A DNA stretch of 53,460 bases from Bacteroidota bacterium (GTDB taxonomy: Bacteria; Bacteroidota; Bacteroidia; Bacteroidales; F082), in NCBI GenBank assembly GCA_016845105.1, contig JAERTF010000107.1:1-53460 (forward strand), written 5' to 3'. Every line of letters starts with the position of its first letter. The first letter of the stretch is position 1. Position numbers and translations under genes: made by a program. The notes under the pieces were generated by a model. The model was given only the letters and a program-made list of their open reading frames with translations. It was not told where the DNA came from and searched no databases. Shown piece by piece: positions 33,959-44,000 of this stretch.

Positions 33959-34993
33959 TTATTTCTTGCCGAAGAAATCAAACTTTTTAGTCCATCTTGT
34001 TTTTCTGTCGGCAATAAGTAATTCAATTATTAACATTAGAATAGCTATACCAAGGAAGATTTGAAATCGATCTTCATAATCAGTAAATTGTCTGGTTTCT
34101 ATTTCTTTTTTATCAATTTCATTAATATCATCGAAAATTCTTTTCAATCCTGAGCTTGCATTATTAGCTCTGGCATATGCACCTCCACCTGCAGCAGCTA
34201 TCTGACGAAGCATGTCCTCATTAAGCTTTGTTATTACTGTAGTGTTTTTCTTATCTTTTTTAAAACCTGTTTGTGTACCATATTGATTATACATTGGTAT
34301 AGGAGCTCCTTCTGGCAAACCCATTCCAATTGTATAAACGCTTATTCCAAGTTCATTGGCAGTTTTTGCGGCTTCAAGTGCATCATCTTCGTGATTCTCA
34401 CCATCTGTAATAACTATTATTGCTTTATTGTGTTCTGTTTCGCCAAAACTAATTGTAGCCATTTCTATTGCTTCGCCAATTGCCGTACCCTGTGTTGGGA
34501 CAATTTTGGTATCAACAGCGGATAAAAATAGTTTTGCAGCCGAATAGTCAGTAGTAAGTGGTAGTTGTTTGTATGCATTTCCAGCAAATATGATTATGCC
34601 AACCCTATCTCCCTGAAGTTTGTCAACCAATGTAGAAATTGCAAGTTTCGACCTTTCGAGGCGGTTTGGCTTTATATCTTCTGCAAGCATAGAGTTTGAT
34701 ACATCAAGAACCAAATACAGGTCTATACCTTCGCGTTTAACTTTTTCGAGTTTAGAGCCAATTTGTGGGTCAACTATTCCAATAATAATAAACGCAGTTG
34801 CCATTAATACAATAACAAACTTCAATACAGGTTTTGACGAAGAAAACTCTGGCATTAGTTTTTCTATCAATTTGCTATCACCAAATCTGTTTTTTGCATT
34901 TTTAACCCAAGATCTGTAAAGCCAGAATATGACTATAAATACAAGCAAAATCGCCAGTAGAATAAAGTATTCGTTATTTGCGAATTTTATCAT
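33959..34993 (-). CDS. batB: BatB: VWA domain membrane protein
   Basis: A 344-residue protein with an N-terminal helix (FILLAILLVFIVIFWLY), a second at about residues 57-77 (VLKFVIVLMATAFIIIGIVD), and a VWA domain. The MIDAS motif DVSNSMLAEDIKPNR is near residue 96 and ITDGENHEDDALEAA is near residue 196. A C-terminal helix (IFLGIAILMLIIELLIADRK) completes the topology. VWA domains mediate metal-dependent protein contacts. It follows batA by 49 bases on the same strand. Confidence 0.93.
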   Translation of the reverse strand: MIKFANNEYFILLAILLVFIVIFWLYRSWVKNAKNRFGDSKLIEKLMPEFSSSKPVLKFVIVLMATAFIIIGIVDPQIGSKLEKVKREGIDLYLVLDVSNSMLAEDIKPNRLERSKLAISTLVDKLQGDRVGIIIFAGNAYKQLPLTTDYSAAKLFLSAVDTKIVPTQGTAIGEAIEMATISFGETEHNKAIIVITDGENHEDDALEAAKTANELGISVYTIGMGLPEGAPIPMYNQYGTQTGFKKDKKNTTVITKLNEDMLRQIAAAGGGAYARANNASSGLKRIFDDINEIDKKEIETRQFTDYEDRFQIFLGIAILMLIIELLIADRKTRWTKKFDFFGKK

Positions 34994-35042
34994 TTTCTAT
35001 TTTTGATAATACGTCATTAATTCAATTGTCTAATATAATAAA

Positions 35043-36038
35043 TTAGGTAAATTTTCTAAATACCATATATCTAAGTAAAATCTCCAATGAAAAAAGGGCA
35101 AGTGCAAGTAGTGCAAATGGCAAAAATGCCTCATGCTTTTTTCTAAACTCCTGAACATCAATTTTTGATTTTTCAAGAGTATCAATTTCCTTATATATTT
35201 CTTTTAATTTCTTATTATTATCTGCTCTAAAGTATCGTCCGCCTGTGATACCTGCAATTTTTTCAAGTAGCTCTTCATCTATTTGTACCTTCATTTGCTG
35301 CATTTGAATCCCAAACGGTGTTTGAACAGGGTAGGGTGCTGTTCCCATCGAACCAATACCTATTGTATAAACCCTAATTCCAAACATTTGAGCCATTTCG
35401 GCGGCAGAAATTGGATCCACAGAACCTGAGTTGTTTACGCCGTCAGTAATAAGAATTATTACCTTGGATATTGCATCAGAATCCTTCAACCTACTAACTG
35501 ATGTTGCAAGCCCATCACCAATAGCAGTTCCATCTTCAATCATTCCACTCTTAACTTCTTCAAAAATATTTGATATCATCTGGTGGTCAGTTGTTAACGG
35601 CACTTGAGTAAATGCCTCACCACTAAAAATTACTAAACTAACCCTGTCATTGGGTCTTTTCGCAATAAATTCAGCGGCAACATCTTTGGCTGCTTCCAGT
35701 CGATCTGGAGTAAAATCACGAGCAAGCATACTTCCTGAAACATCAATTGACATAACAATATCTATACCTTCTATGTGTACATTTTGCTTTGTTGAAATTG
35801 ATTGGGGGCGTGCTAAAGCAACAATAAATAATGCTATGGCAAAAATCCTTAGTAAAAATAGCCCATGAATAAGCCATGTTTTTGGTGATTGAGATATACC
35901 AGAAAACTCCTGAATACCAGAAAAACGCAAATTTGCATTGGTTTTTTTATTATTAAACCAATACCAAACTATTAGTAAAGGAATTACTAGCAGTATATAT
36001 AAATATTCAGGGTTTGCCCAATTATCAATATTTAACAT
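35043..36038 (-). CDS. batA: BatA: VWA domain membrane protein
   Basis: A 331-residue protein with the typical BatA layout. N-terminal helices include NPEYLYILLVIPLLIVWYWF and LIHGLFLLRIFAIALFIVAL. A VWA domain carries the MIDAS sequence SIDVSGSMLARDFTPDRLEA near residue 94. ITDGVNNSGSVDPISAAEMA lies near residue 197, and a C-terminal helix is visible (FLPFALLALALFSLEILLRY). The downstream paralogue BatB has the same layout. It starts one base after the end of the upstream gene at 36039, so the genes are tightly packed. Confidence 0.94.
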   Translation of the reverse strand: MLNIDNWANPEYLYILLVIPLLIVWYWFNNKKTNANLRFSGIQEFSGISQSPKTWLIHGLFLLRIFAIALFIVALARPQSISTKQNVHIEGIDIVMSIDVSGSMLARDFTPDRLEAAKDVAAEFIAKRPNDRVSLVIFSGEAFTQVPLTTDHQMISNIFEEVKSGMIEDGTAIGDGLATSVSRLKDSDAISKVIILITDGVNNSGSVDPISAAEMAQMFGIRVYTIGIGSMGTAPYPVQTPFGIQMQQMKVQIDEELLEKIAGITGGRYFRADNNKKLKEIYKEIDTLEKSKIDVQEFRKKHEAFLPFALLALALFSLEILLRYMVFRKFT

Positions 36039-37019
36039 TTACTCGCTTTCTTTTAGTTTTGATTCTTCTGTTTTTTCAATTGAAGGTTCTGCTACAACTT
36101 TCTTTGTTTCATTTACAAAATCAACACAATGTGTTAAACCTAAGTCGTTTTCAAGTGCCGTTGGTACAGCTTTGGCAAATTTCACAAGATCCGATAGATT
36201 CAAAACATTTTCGATTTTGCCCATTGCATCTTTATTTATGCTATGATTTTGTAATTCAGTGATAATCTCGTAACTGGTCATCTCAGGTGCATCAAAATTA
36301 TAGCGGTTTTGTAAATATTCTCTTGTAATATCTGTAAGTTCTGTATAGTATCTTTTCAGTTTTCCTGATTGCCAGACCTTGGCTAATCTTAATTCTTCCA
36401 GTTGATTTATAGCCAGAATATGAGGCGGTATAATTGGTTTAGGTTTGCGTTTGAAAATAGGTTGTTTTTTCTTTCTTCTGATGAAATAAAAAATCAATAG
36501 CACTATAATAATAATTCCAGCAGTTGAAACAATTATCCATGGAAGTACTTCTGCCAATGTATAAGGTTCTTTTATGGGGCCGATTAATGGCTTGAATGCC
36601 TGAGAAGTATCAACTTCCGGAACAAATACTTGTAGAAAAAGTACTCCTGTAGATGTTGAATAGATTGTTGAGTCATCTTTAAAACCAAACTTAAAATCAA
36701 TTGGGGGAATTTCAAAATAACCAGAATCAAAGGATGTAATTAGAAACTGTTGATGGATGGTAATATCAGAATTTGTGTAAGTTGTGTCTATATTACTTCT
36801 GTTTAATATTTCAATGTTAGAAGTTAGTGTATCGGTAATTGATGGCCATGCAACCAGTGAATTTTCAGGTACTGTTATTCCCAACTCATATATTACCTGA
36901 TCACCAATCATAATTGCATTAGAATCAAGCGATGCCCATGCTCCAGTTTGCTGTGCATTGACATTAGCCATAATTGATAAGGATACAATTAATATGAGTA
37001 TGTGAGTATTTATTTTCAT
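36039..37019 (-). CDS. BatF-like/DUF4381-like membrane protein of the Bat operon
   Basis: About 326 residues from the ATG at 37019 (MKINTHILILIVSLSIMANV), giving a clear signal peptide with A-N-A-Q-style cleavage. A periplasmic beta-sandwich domain (residues about 25-160) is followed by one helix (VLPWIIVSTAGIIIIVLLIF) and a basic cytoplasmic segment. A helical domain (ELRLAKVWQSGKLKRYYTEL, YLQNRYNFDAPEMTSYEIIT) resembles DUF4381 and BatD C-terminal parts. It lies between the DUF58 gene (4 bases) and batA (no gap). The position is standard for this extra Bat-cluster gene; function is unknown. Confidence 0.8.
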   Translation of the reverse strand: MKINTHILILIVSLSIMANVNAQQTGAWASLDSNAIMIGDQVIYELGITVPENSLVAWPSITDTLTSNIEILNRSNIDTTYTNSDITIHQQFLITSFDSGYFEIPPIDFKFGFKDDSTIYSTSTGVLFLQVFVPEVDTSQAFKPLIGPIKEPYTLAEVLPWIIVSTAGIIIIVLLIFYFIRRKKKQPIFKRKPKPIIPPHILAINQLEELRLAKVWQSGKLKRYYTELTDITREYLQNRYNFDAPEMTSYEIITELQNHSINKDAMGKIENVLNLSDLVKFAKAVPTALENDLGLTHCVDFVNETKKVVAEPSIEKTEESKLKESE

Positions 37020-37035
37020 TATTATCACCACTACT

Positions 37036-37911
37036 TTACTTCCTAGATTCCCTTTTCTTAAACAAATTCATAAGAGGTTTGACATAGTCACTTCCTGTAT
37101 GAATTTTTGCCGCATCAACTCCATATCTACCAAAAATAGTATCCAAATGAGCCATTTTTAGTTTTGCCTGATTTGCATAATGATTTCTTACTTTTGAGCT
37201 CGAAGTGTCAACCCACCTTGTGATGCCTGTTTCAGCATCAACCATATTTACCAAACCAACATTTGGAATATTTTGTTCACGCTCATCAGTAATTCTAATT
37301 GCAATAAGATCATGTTTATAATTCGCAATTTGTATTGCCTTCTCAAAGCCATCACCCATAAAATCAGAGATAAGAAAAGCTGTGGACTTCTTTTTTATGA
37401 CGTTTGATAAATATCTTAATCCTTCTGCAATATTTGTTCCTTTATTTTCAGCTTTAAAATCAATTAACTCTCTAATAATTCTTAGTATGTGACTTGTCCC
37501 TTTTTTAGGGGGAATAAACTTCTCAATTTTATCACTAAAAAAAATTACTCCAACTTTATCATTATTGTGAATTGCTGAAAATGAAAGTACAGCGGCAATT
37601 TCTGTAATTACATCCTGCTTAAGCTGACTGTTAGTTCCAAAATTATTCGACCCCGAAACGTCAATCACGAGCATAACAGTAAGTTCTCTTTCTTCTTCAA
37701 ATATTTTTACAAAAGGATGATTAAATCTGGCAGTAACATTCCAATCTATATTTCTAATATCATCTCCAAATTGATATTCACGAACCTCACTAAATGCCAT
37801 ACCTCTTCCTTTGAATACACTGTGGTATTCGCCCGAAAATATCTGATTAGACAATCCTCTTGTCTTAATTTCAATTTTCCTAACTTTCTTGAAGATCTCT
37901 TGTGCTTCCAA
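37036..37911 (-). CDS. DUF58 domain protein of the MoxR-Bat cluster
   Basis: A 291-residue soluble protein with the DUF58 signature GEYHSVFKGRGMAFSEVREY, followed by DIRNIDWNVTARFNHPFVKI. VIDVSGSNNFG occupies the position of a VWA MIDAS motif. ISDFMGDGFEKAIQIANYKH and AIRITDEREQNIP complete the VWA-like fold. DUF58 proteins regularly pair with MoxR ATPases. It is 21 bases downstream of moxR and presumably delivers or receives the MoxR partner protein. Confidence 0.92.
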   Translation of the reverse strand: MEAQEIFKKVRKIEIKTRGLSNQIFSGEYHSVFKGRGMAFSEVREYQFGDDIRNIDWNVTARFNHPFVKIFEEERELTVMLVIDVSGSNNFGTNSQLKQDVITEIAAVLSFSAIHNNDKVGVIFFSDKIEKFIPPKKGTSHILRIIRELIDFKAENKGTNIAEGLRYLSNVIKKKSTAFLISDFMGDGFEKAIQIANYKHDLIAIRITDEREQNIPNVGLVNMVDAETGITRWVDTSSSKVRNHYANQAKLKMAHLDTIFGRYGVDAAKIHTGSDYVKPLMNLFKKRESRK

Positions 37912-37932
37912 TTTTAGTAAGTTGCTTTTCGT

Positions 37933-38925
37933 TTAAGGTACTTCAACTGAGTTTAGTATCTCATTAATTATATCCTCGCTAGTTATATTCTCAGCCTCAG
38001 CTTCATAAGTTAATCCAATTCTGTGTCGCATTACATCATGTGCAATTGCTCTAATATCTTCAGGAATTACATAACCACGTTTACGCAAGAATGCCAATGC
38101 TTTAGCAGCCAATGCTAAATTTATACTTGCTCGTGGTGATGCACCGTATTGTATCATGCCTGCAAAGTTACTTAGCTTATAATCACTTGGATATCTTGAT
38201 GCAAAAACAATATCTGTTATGTAATTTTCGATTTTCTCATCCAAATAAACTTCACGAACAATTTCACGAGCCTTCAATATATCATCGGCTTTTAAAATAG
38301 TATTTGTAGATGATTGTGTGTTTGTAATATTTTGACGAAGAATCAGTTTTTCTTCTTCCTTTTTGGGATAATTTATAACCACCTTCAGCATAAAACGGTC
38401 AACTTGTGCTTCAGGAAGGGGATATGTTCCTTCTTGTTCGATTGGATTTTGAGTCGCCATTACAAGAAATGGTTCTTCAAGTTTAAAGGTGGTTTCACCA
38501 ATAGTAACCTGACGTTCCTGCATCGCCTCAAGTAGGGCACTCTGAACCTTTGCCGGTGATCTGTTTATCTCATCTGCAAGAATGAAGTTTGCGAAGATAG
38601 GTCCTTTTTTTACCATAAACTCCTCTTTCTTCTGGCTGTATATTAATGTTCCCAATAAGTCGGCAGGTAGTAAATCCGGGGTAAATTGAATACGACTAAA
38701 TTTAGCATCAATAATATTAGCAAGTGAATTTATGGCCAGAGTTTTTGCCAAACCTGGTACTCCTTCAAGAAGTATATGCCCATTGGCCAAAAGTCCGATA
38801 AGTAGTCTTTCGGTCATGTGTTTTTGACCGATAATTACCTTATCCATTTCAAGGTGGATTAGGTCAGCAAACTGACTTTCACGTTGAATTTTTTCGTTTA
38901 GTTCCCTAATATTTGTTTCAAGCAT
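37933..38925 (-). CDS. MoxR family AAA+ ATPase
   Basis: A 330-residue AAA+ ATPase. It has Walker A EGVPGLAKT near residue 58, Walker B FILADEINRSPAKVQSALLE, and sensor 1 MATQNPIEQEGTYPLPEAQVD. The C-terminal lid contains ASPRASINLALAAKALAFL. MoxR ATPases act as chaperones for VWA protein maturation and fit the following DUF58 and Bat genes. It heads the operon. A minus-strand TACTTTTG box at 38949-38956 lies 23 bases upstream of the ATG, but no matching -33 was seen. Confidence 0.95.
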   Translation of the reverse strand: MLETNIRELNEKIQRESQFADLIHLEMDKVIIGQKHMTERLLIGLLANGHILLEGVPGLAKTLAINSLANIIDAKFSRIQFTPDLLPADLLGTLIYSQKKEEFMVKKGPIFANFILADEINRSPAKVQSALLEAMQERQVTIGETTFKLEEPFLVMATQNPIEQEGTYPLPEAQVDRFMLKVVINYPKKEEEKLILRQNITNTQSSTNTILKADDILKAREIVREVYLDEKIENYITDIVFASRYPSDYKLSNFAGMIQYGASPRASINLALAAKALAFLRKRGYVIPEDIRAIAHDVMRHRIGLTYEAEAENITSEDIINEILNSVEVP

Positions 38926-38948
38926 TTTGAATGAAATTTTGTACGATA

Positions 38949-38956
38949 CAAAAGTA
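38949..38956 (-). promoter_or_regulatory. Possible -7 box of the moxR-bat operon
   Basis: Minus-strand TACTTTTG fits TAnnTTTG, 23 bases before the moxR ATG. The expected -33 TTG at 19-21 bases is absent. Confidence 0.4.
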
Positions 38957-39070
38957 CAAAATACACTTTTTGGGTGGTGTTAATAATTGTTAAACCAAAA
39001 TTATAATTTTTGTTAAATATGTTACATCACTGGCGCGCGTTTAGCATAGCGTAACGTGTGACTTCTATTA

Positions 39071-40963
39071 TTACTTCACCACAACTTTCCTGTTATAGTT
39101 TTCATTTCCAATTATTACCTTCACAATATATATCCCACTATTCCAATCACTAATATCAATAACTGTGCTTTTGTTGTTGGTTTTTGATGAATATACTCTT
39201 GCACTTGTTGAGTTGTAAATTTCAAGTAAACTGGGATTTTGATCTGCTGAATCTATTTCAACAATAAGTGTACTTGTTGCCGGGTTTGGGTAAATATGTA
39301 AGTTGTTTGCAATGCTATTTTCCTCAGTACCAAGGCACATATAAGTTTGTACTACTAAACTATCGCTCCATGTGCTTTCACCACAATCATTTGAACTGCG
39401 AACTTTTAAAATCGCCGGACCTTCGTATGTTGGGTTCCAGTGGATTGTAGTTTTTATTGTACTATCATTTATAATAATACCTGCCTCTTCTGGTTGTAAT
39501 TGCCATTCATAAAACCATGCACCATTGGCAATTTGGGTTGAGTATATTGTAATGCTATCTGTATTAACGCAAAGGGTATCTTTGCCGGTTGGTTGTTGTG
39601 GTTGGTGGGGGGCATAGTAGTTGCAGTCTCTTAGGTTAATTAGCCAGGCATCTCTATCCGGGTAGCCGGGTGGGTTTTCATATATCTCGCATTCTACATC
39701 TCCGCTTAAGTAGTTTGTTCTGCCCAAAATACCATAGTGGTTTTCTCCAATAATAGTTACCCCGTGCCTTGGCATTTGCTCCCATCCAATACCACCAATA
39801 CATTGCTGCCATTGGATATTTCCAATAGAGTCAATATTAAAAATCCATATATCAGGTTTCCCGTTGGTACTGTGATTGCCAATCACATTGCCATCATTTG
39901 AACATGCCCACCCAAATACAGTTGTTTGATTTTTTGAATGATAAATGTTATTGGGGACATCTGTTAAAGTGCCACCATAGCAATTTTGCCAGATTATGTT
40001 TTTATTTATGTCTATCTGTACTAACCAGATATCTTTCTTAGTATCACCAGGCGTACCATGATAACCACTTACATCCTGATCATTCGAGCTTGTTGTAGCG
40101 TTAAAAATAAACCCACCTTCAACTTCAGTAATAGCATATCCATCTTCATAATAACTTCCACCATAGCAATTCTGATAAATCAATTCGCCTGATTGATCAA
40201 ATTCCACTAACCAAACATCCGTTTCCATACTGGATTCATCTTTATAACAATCTATCATCCCTCCAAATTCATGAAATGCTCCTAAAAATATATATGTACT
40301 GTCGCTTGTTGAAATAAGTGAACTAATCCTGTTTAAACCGTGGTTACCAAATGATTTTTCCCAAATTAAATTGCCAGTACTATCTATCCTGAAAATCCAA
40401 ACATCACGACTTCCGTAAAATGTACTAATATCGCCTCCTGCTGTAGTTACCATTGAACCCACAATAAGTCCATCATCAGGTGTTAGAGTAGCATCTACGA
40501 ATGAATCATGTTCATAACTACCATAACAATTTTCCCAGATAATATTTCCAATGGTATCAATTTCGATAATCCATACTTCATAACTTTGATGAGTATTTGA
40601 TTGTACGTCTCCATCCCTGGAGTCTGTGCCTCCAATTAAATAATATCCTCTGTTTGGAATATCAATAATTTTACGAATACCCTCTCCGTAGCTGCCTCCA
40701 TAGCATCTTTGCCAAATAATGTTTCCTAAAGTGTCTGTTTTAATTATCAGTGCATCAGCACCACCATGAAAATCGGGTATTCCTTCGTATTCTTTGAAAA
40801 TGCTTACACTTAATAAAGAACCATCTTCTGTTTTACAAATGCATCGCGGTTCATCATCAACATCAGTACCTATACATTTTTGCCATGTTATACTCAATGG
40901 CTGCGAATAACTAAGGGATATTAGAAAACTAAAAACTATTATGACTATAATTTCTTTTCTCAT
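39071..40963 (-). CDS. T9SS type A sorted protein with repeated propeller-like units
   Basis: About 630 residues from the ATG at 40963 (MRKEIIVIIVFSFLISLSYS), a Sec signal peptide. The first 445 residues consist of about seven repeats of 50-60 residues with the pattern W-x-x-x-I-D-x-x-G-N-I-x-W-x-x-C-Y-G-G, likely a beta-propeller. An Ig/PKD-like domain follows (TGKDTLCVNTDSITIYSTQI). The end is a type A T9SS sorting domain at about 555-630 (NNLHIYPNPATSTLIVEI, NSGIYIVKVIIG, NRKVVVK). It should be exported to the cell surface or released by T9SS. It follows the larger T9SS gene, separated by a perfect palindrome. Confidence 0.88.
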   Translation of the reverse strand: MRKEIIVIIVFSFLISLSYSQPLSITWQKCIGTDVDDEPRCICKTEDGSLLSVSIFKEYEGIPDFHGGADALIIKTDTLGNIIWQRCYGGSYGEGIRKIIDIPNRGYYLIGGTDSRDGDVQSNTHQSYEVWIIEIDTIGNIIWENCYGSYEHDSFVDATLTPDDGLIVGSMVTTAGGDISTFYGSRDVWIFRIDSTGNLIWEKSFGNHGLNRISSLISTSDSTYIFLGAFHEFGGMIDCYKDESSMETDVWLVEFDQSGELIYQNCYGGSYYEDGYAITEVEGGFIFNATTSSNDQDVSGYHGTPGDTKKDIWLVQIDINKNIIWQNCYGGTLTDVPNNIYHSKNQTTVFGWACSNDGNVIGNHSTNGKPDIWIFNIDSIGNIQWQQCIGGIGWEQMPRHGVTIIGENHYGILGRTNYLSGDVECEIYENPPGYPDRDAWLINLRDCNYYAPHQPQQPTGKDTLCVNTDSITIYSTQIANGAWFYEWQLQPEEAGIIINDSTIKTTIHWNPTYEGPAILKVRSSNDCGESTWSDSLVVQTYMCLGTEENSIANNLHIYPNPATSTLIVEIDSADQNPSLLEIYNSTSARVYSSKTNNKSTVIDISDWNSGIYIVKVIIGNENYNRKVVVK

Positions 40964-40973
40964 ATAAAAAAGC

Positions 40974-41011
40974 AAATGTGGGTTGTAATGAATTCATTAC
41001 AACCCACATTT
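40974..41011. terminator. Perfect 38-bp palindrome, probable terminator between two T9SS genes
   Basis: The sequence is exactly self-complementary about 40992/40993 (central GAATTC, arms AAATGTGGGTTGTAAT). It begins directly after the stop of the 1370-residue gene. On the minus strand it is followed by GCTTTTTTAT, as a rho-independent terminator would be. On the plus strand it is followed by a T-run as well. The downstream start at 40963 is only 11 bases away. Confidence 0.75.
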
Positions 41012-41012
41012 T

Positions 41013-44000
41013 TTAATGATTAACAATTAACTTTTCTGTAATTGAAGTCCCGTAAGATTTCAACGTGTATAAATATATTCCATTTGGAATTTTGCGTGTA
41101 TCATAGAATATTAAACCTTTGTTTGTTGTGATATCCAATATTTCAATTATTTCTCCCCGTATGGTTGATAAAATCAATTTGCCATTCATTGCATTCAAAG
41201 GTAATTCATATTCAAATTCAGTCCATTCTTTCGCCGGGTTTGGCCTGGCAGAAAGTTTGCCTGATTGATAACTTACCGAGAAATCATTGAAACTATCAGT
41301 ACTCTTCATCAGGCTTGTGTCGTTTACATACAAACAGTCACAATAACTTGCACCCTGGGTGAACTCCAGGATATTTTTAGCATATGCTTGTGTACTACCA
41401 TTTGCTGAATCAGCTAGCCAGGATAACTCTATTATCTCGGTACTATCCAGTTGATATTTGCTTCTGTTTTCCTTTATCTGATCAACCTGTAGGTTAATCA
41501 GATAACTATAATTATTATAATCATCTAAATCTTCAGAAGATAACTCATACATAGCCGGTAACATATTTAACAACGCAACTGCATTAGTAGTATCCCTTTC
41601 GTATAAGAATGATTCTATTATTTGTTTATCAGAACCCATACTACCAAAATTATCAAGCCAGTTTCGTAAATCAGTTTGGTCAGCAACAGAATCTGATAGT
41701 ATACTCCTGATTATGTTTTGTGCAGGTCTTATGCTGGCAGCATGATAATTTGCCATATCTCTAAGTAAGATTGATTTGTAAGTACCACCATCAGCTAAAT
41801 CCCTTAATATTGAAATCATATAATCCGGTAGGGGGTCTTCCTTATTTTCAAGATAATCTAACAATTCTTCTTCTTGCATTTCATCAGGATTGGCAGCCAT
41901 AATATCAAAAATTACTGATTCGGGAAATACATCTGTACGATCAGCCACGGCCTTTAGTACTTCTTCTGATAAGTGAGGGGAGTCGCCCAGTAATTGTGTT
42001 CGTAAAGTCCACATGTCGTTTGGAGTAGCTGTTTCTATGTCTAATAGTTCACTCGTAGTATTTCCACCATCCTTAAGATTATCGTACAATACCTTTACGT
42101 TATCATAATCTGCTTTATTCAGAGCATACTCTGTTTCTTCAATTTGCCTTTCATAAGAACTGAGTTTAATACTACTAATATCATTATAATGACTTAGACA
42201 ATCTTTCTTAGGTTCAGGTTCAATTTTGAAATAATCAGAATGTGTTGTGTAAACATGTTCCGGATACTGGTTTGTACAACTTTCATTGCAGTAATACCAA
42301 ATAATCGTCTGTTTACCTTCCTGTCTGAAACTCCAGTCTATTTCAGGAAAATTCACGTCAGAAAAAGTGTTACCATTTGCCTCCACTCCATCTTCTCCCT
42401 GATGAGTATGAATCATCGCATCATCGGCGTCTTCAGAAGTCACAATAAAATCAACATTATTGTTGGAGTTTAAATTACATTCGTACTTTAATCCTTGCTT
42501 ATCATCAATGGTTTCTCTGTTCATACCATACGCATAGTTTCCATAGCTAAGGTTTGTAAATGTGTTTAGATATATCCAATCCACATCACAAGGACATTCA
42601 TAATTTCTAATTCCTGTATAATAACCAGTTGGTGTACCTGTCATTTTTGTAAAAGAATTTTCTTCAATGGCAAAGCCAATAGAATTATGTATATCAATAC
42701 CATATCCCATTGAGTAACCACCACATGTATTCCAGTCGACATCATTATATCCGATTTCGAATTTGCTATCAATAATTGTTGGGTAGTTAACACCACTTAT
42801 GTATATACCAATACTATTGTTTATAAAATCAACACTATCAACAACTATTGTATTGGTTCCACTACCATCATTTAAGACATTTAATCCTTTATAAAGGTTG
42901 TAAAACTCAGAAATATAAGTATTTCCAAAGTTCACATAATCAACTATGTGATATCCCGCATCCATAGAATTAATTCCAATTCCCCGGTTTTGACCGGCGG
43001 TATGGTTGTTATGGAATCTGCAACCCCTTATATTTATCCCATCTACATTGTCAAATTTAATAAACTCTGTTACATCTTCGGTAAAAAGATAAGAGTTATT
43101 TACTTCAAAATCACAGTTAATAAACTCACATCGGTATGGTAACCTTATTTCAGCACCAGATGGGTTGAAATTTGTGTATTCACGAAAGTCAACAGTCCTC
43201 ATATTATTTTGGAAAGTAGAGTTGGATAATAATACAATCCCTCCATTTGAGCCAACTACATTCTTCTTGTAGTTTGTGATACCTATCCATGCATTTTTTA
43301 TATGGGAATTGTTTTTTACAACAAGCATTCCCTGGCGTATTGTACCATCAGGGTATTGATATTGAGACATATTACTATTTCCAACAACCTGTACGCCCTG
43401 CCATGGATCATAGCAATCCTCGTAGTTTGTTAGAGTACTTCCATTTACGATTAGTTCAGAACCGGGTTCAATAATGATTTTGGCGTCGGGTCCGAACATA
43501 AATGTGGAATTTGAAATAGTCATCTTTGTGTTGTTAATCAATTCAAAACCTAATTTATAAGTTTTGACATCAATGTTGTCTATTATTATTGGATCATTAC
43601 TGCTACTATATGTTACGAAAAAGTTTTCATCATAGTCAATTTCTTCAATGGTAAAGTCAACATTCATCACGTTTCCATATGAATCAGTAACAACACATCT
43701 GTAGTCTCCAACTCCAAGGTTTGTGAATGTGTGTGGTTCTCCATTATTTGTATACGGGCCTGCGATAACTTCATTATCTTTTACTAACTCTAAAGTGTAT
43801 GTAGGAAAGCCACCTTCAACTGTTATTGTAGCAGTACCATTAGTTTGGCCGGGACACGTTGGGGTCGATTCAACAGTATTAGTCATAATATTATGTACTC
43901 GTTGGTTTTCGGGTAATATGTAATAGTTTTCACTGTTAAATACCCTAAAAGTTGAAACACTGGAATTTGTAAAAGTATGAGCATTTTCATTAAATTCTCC

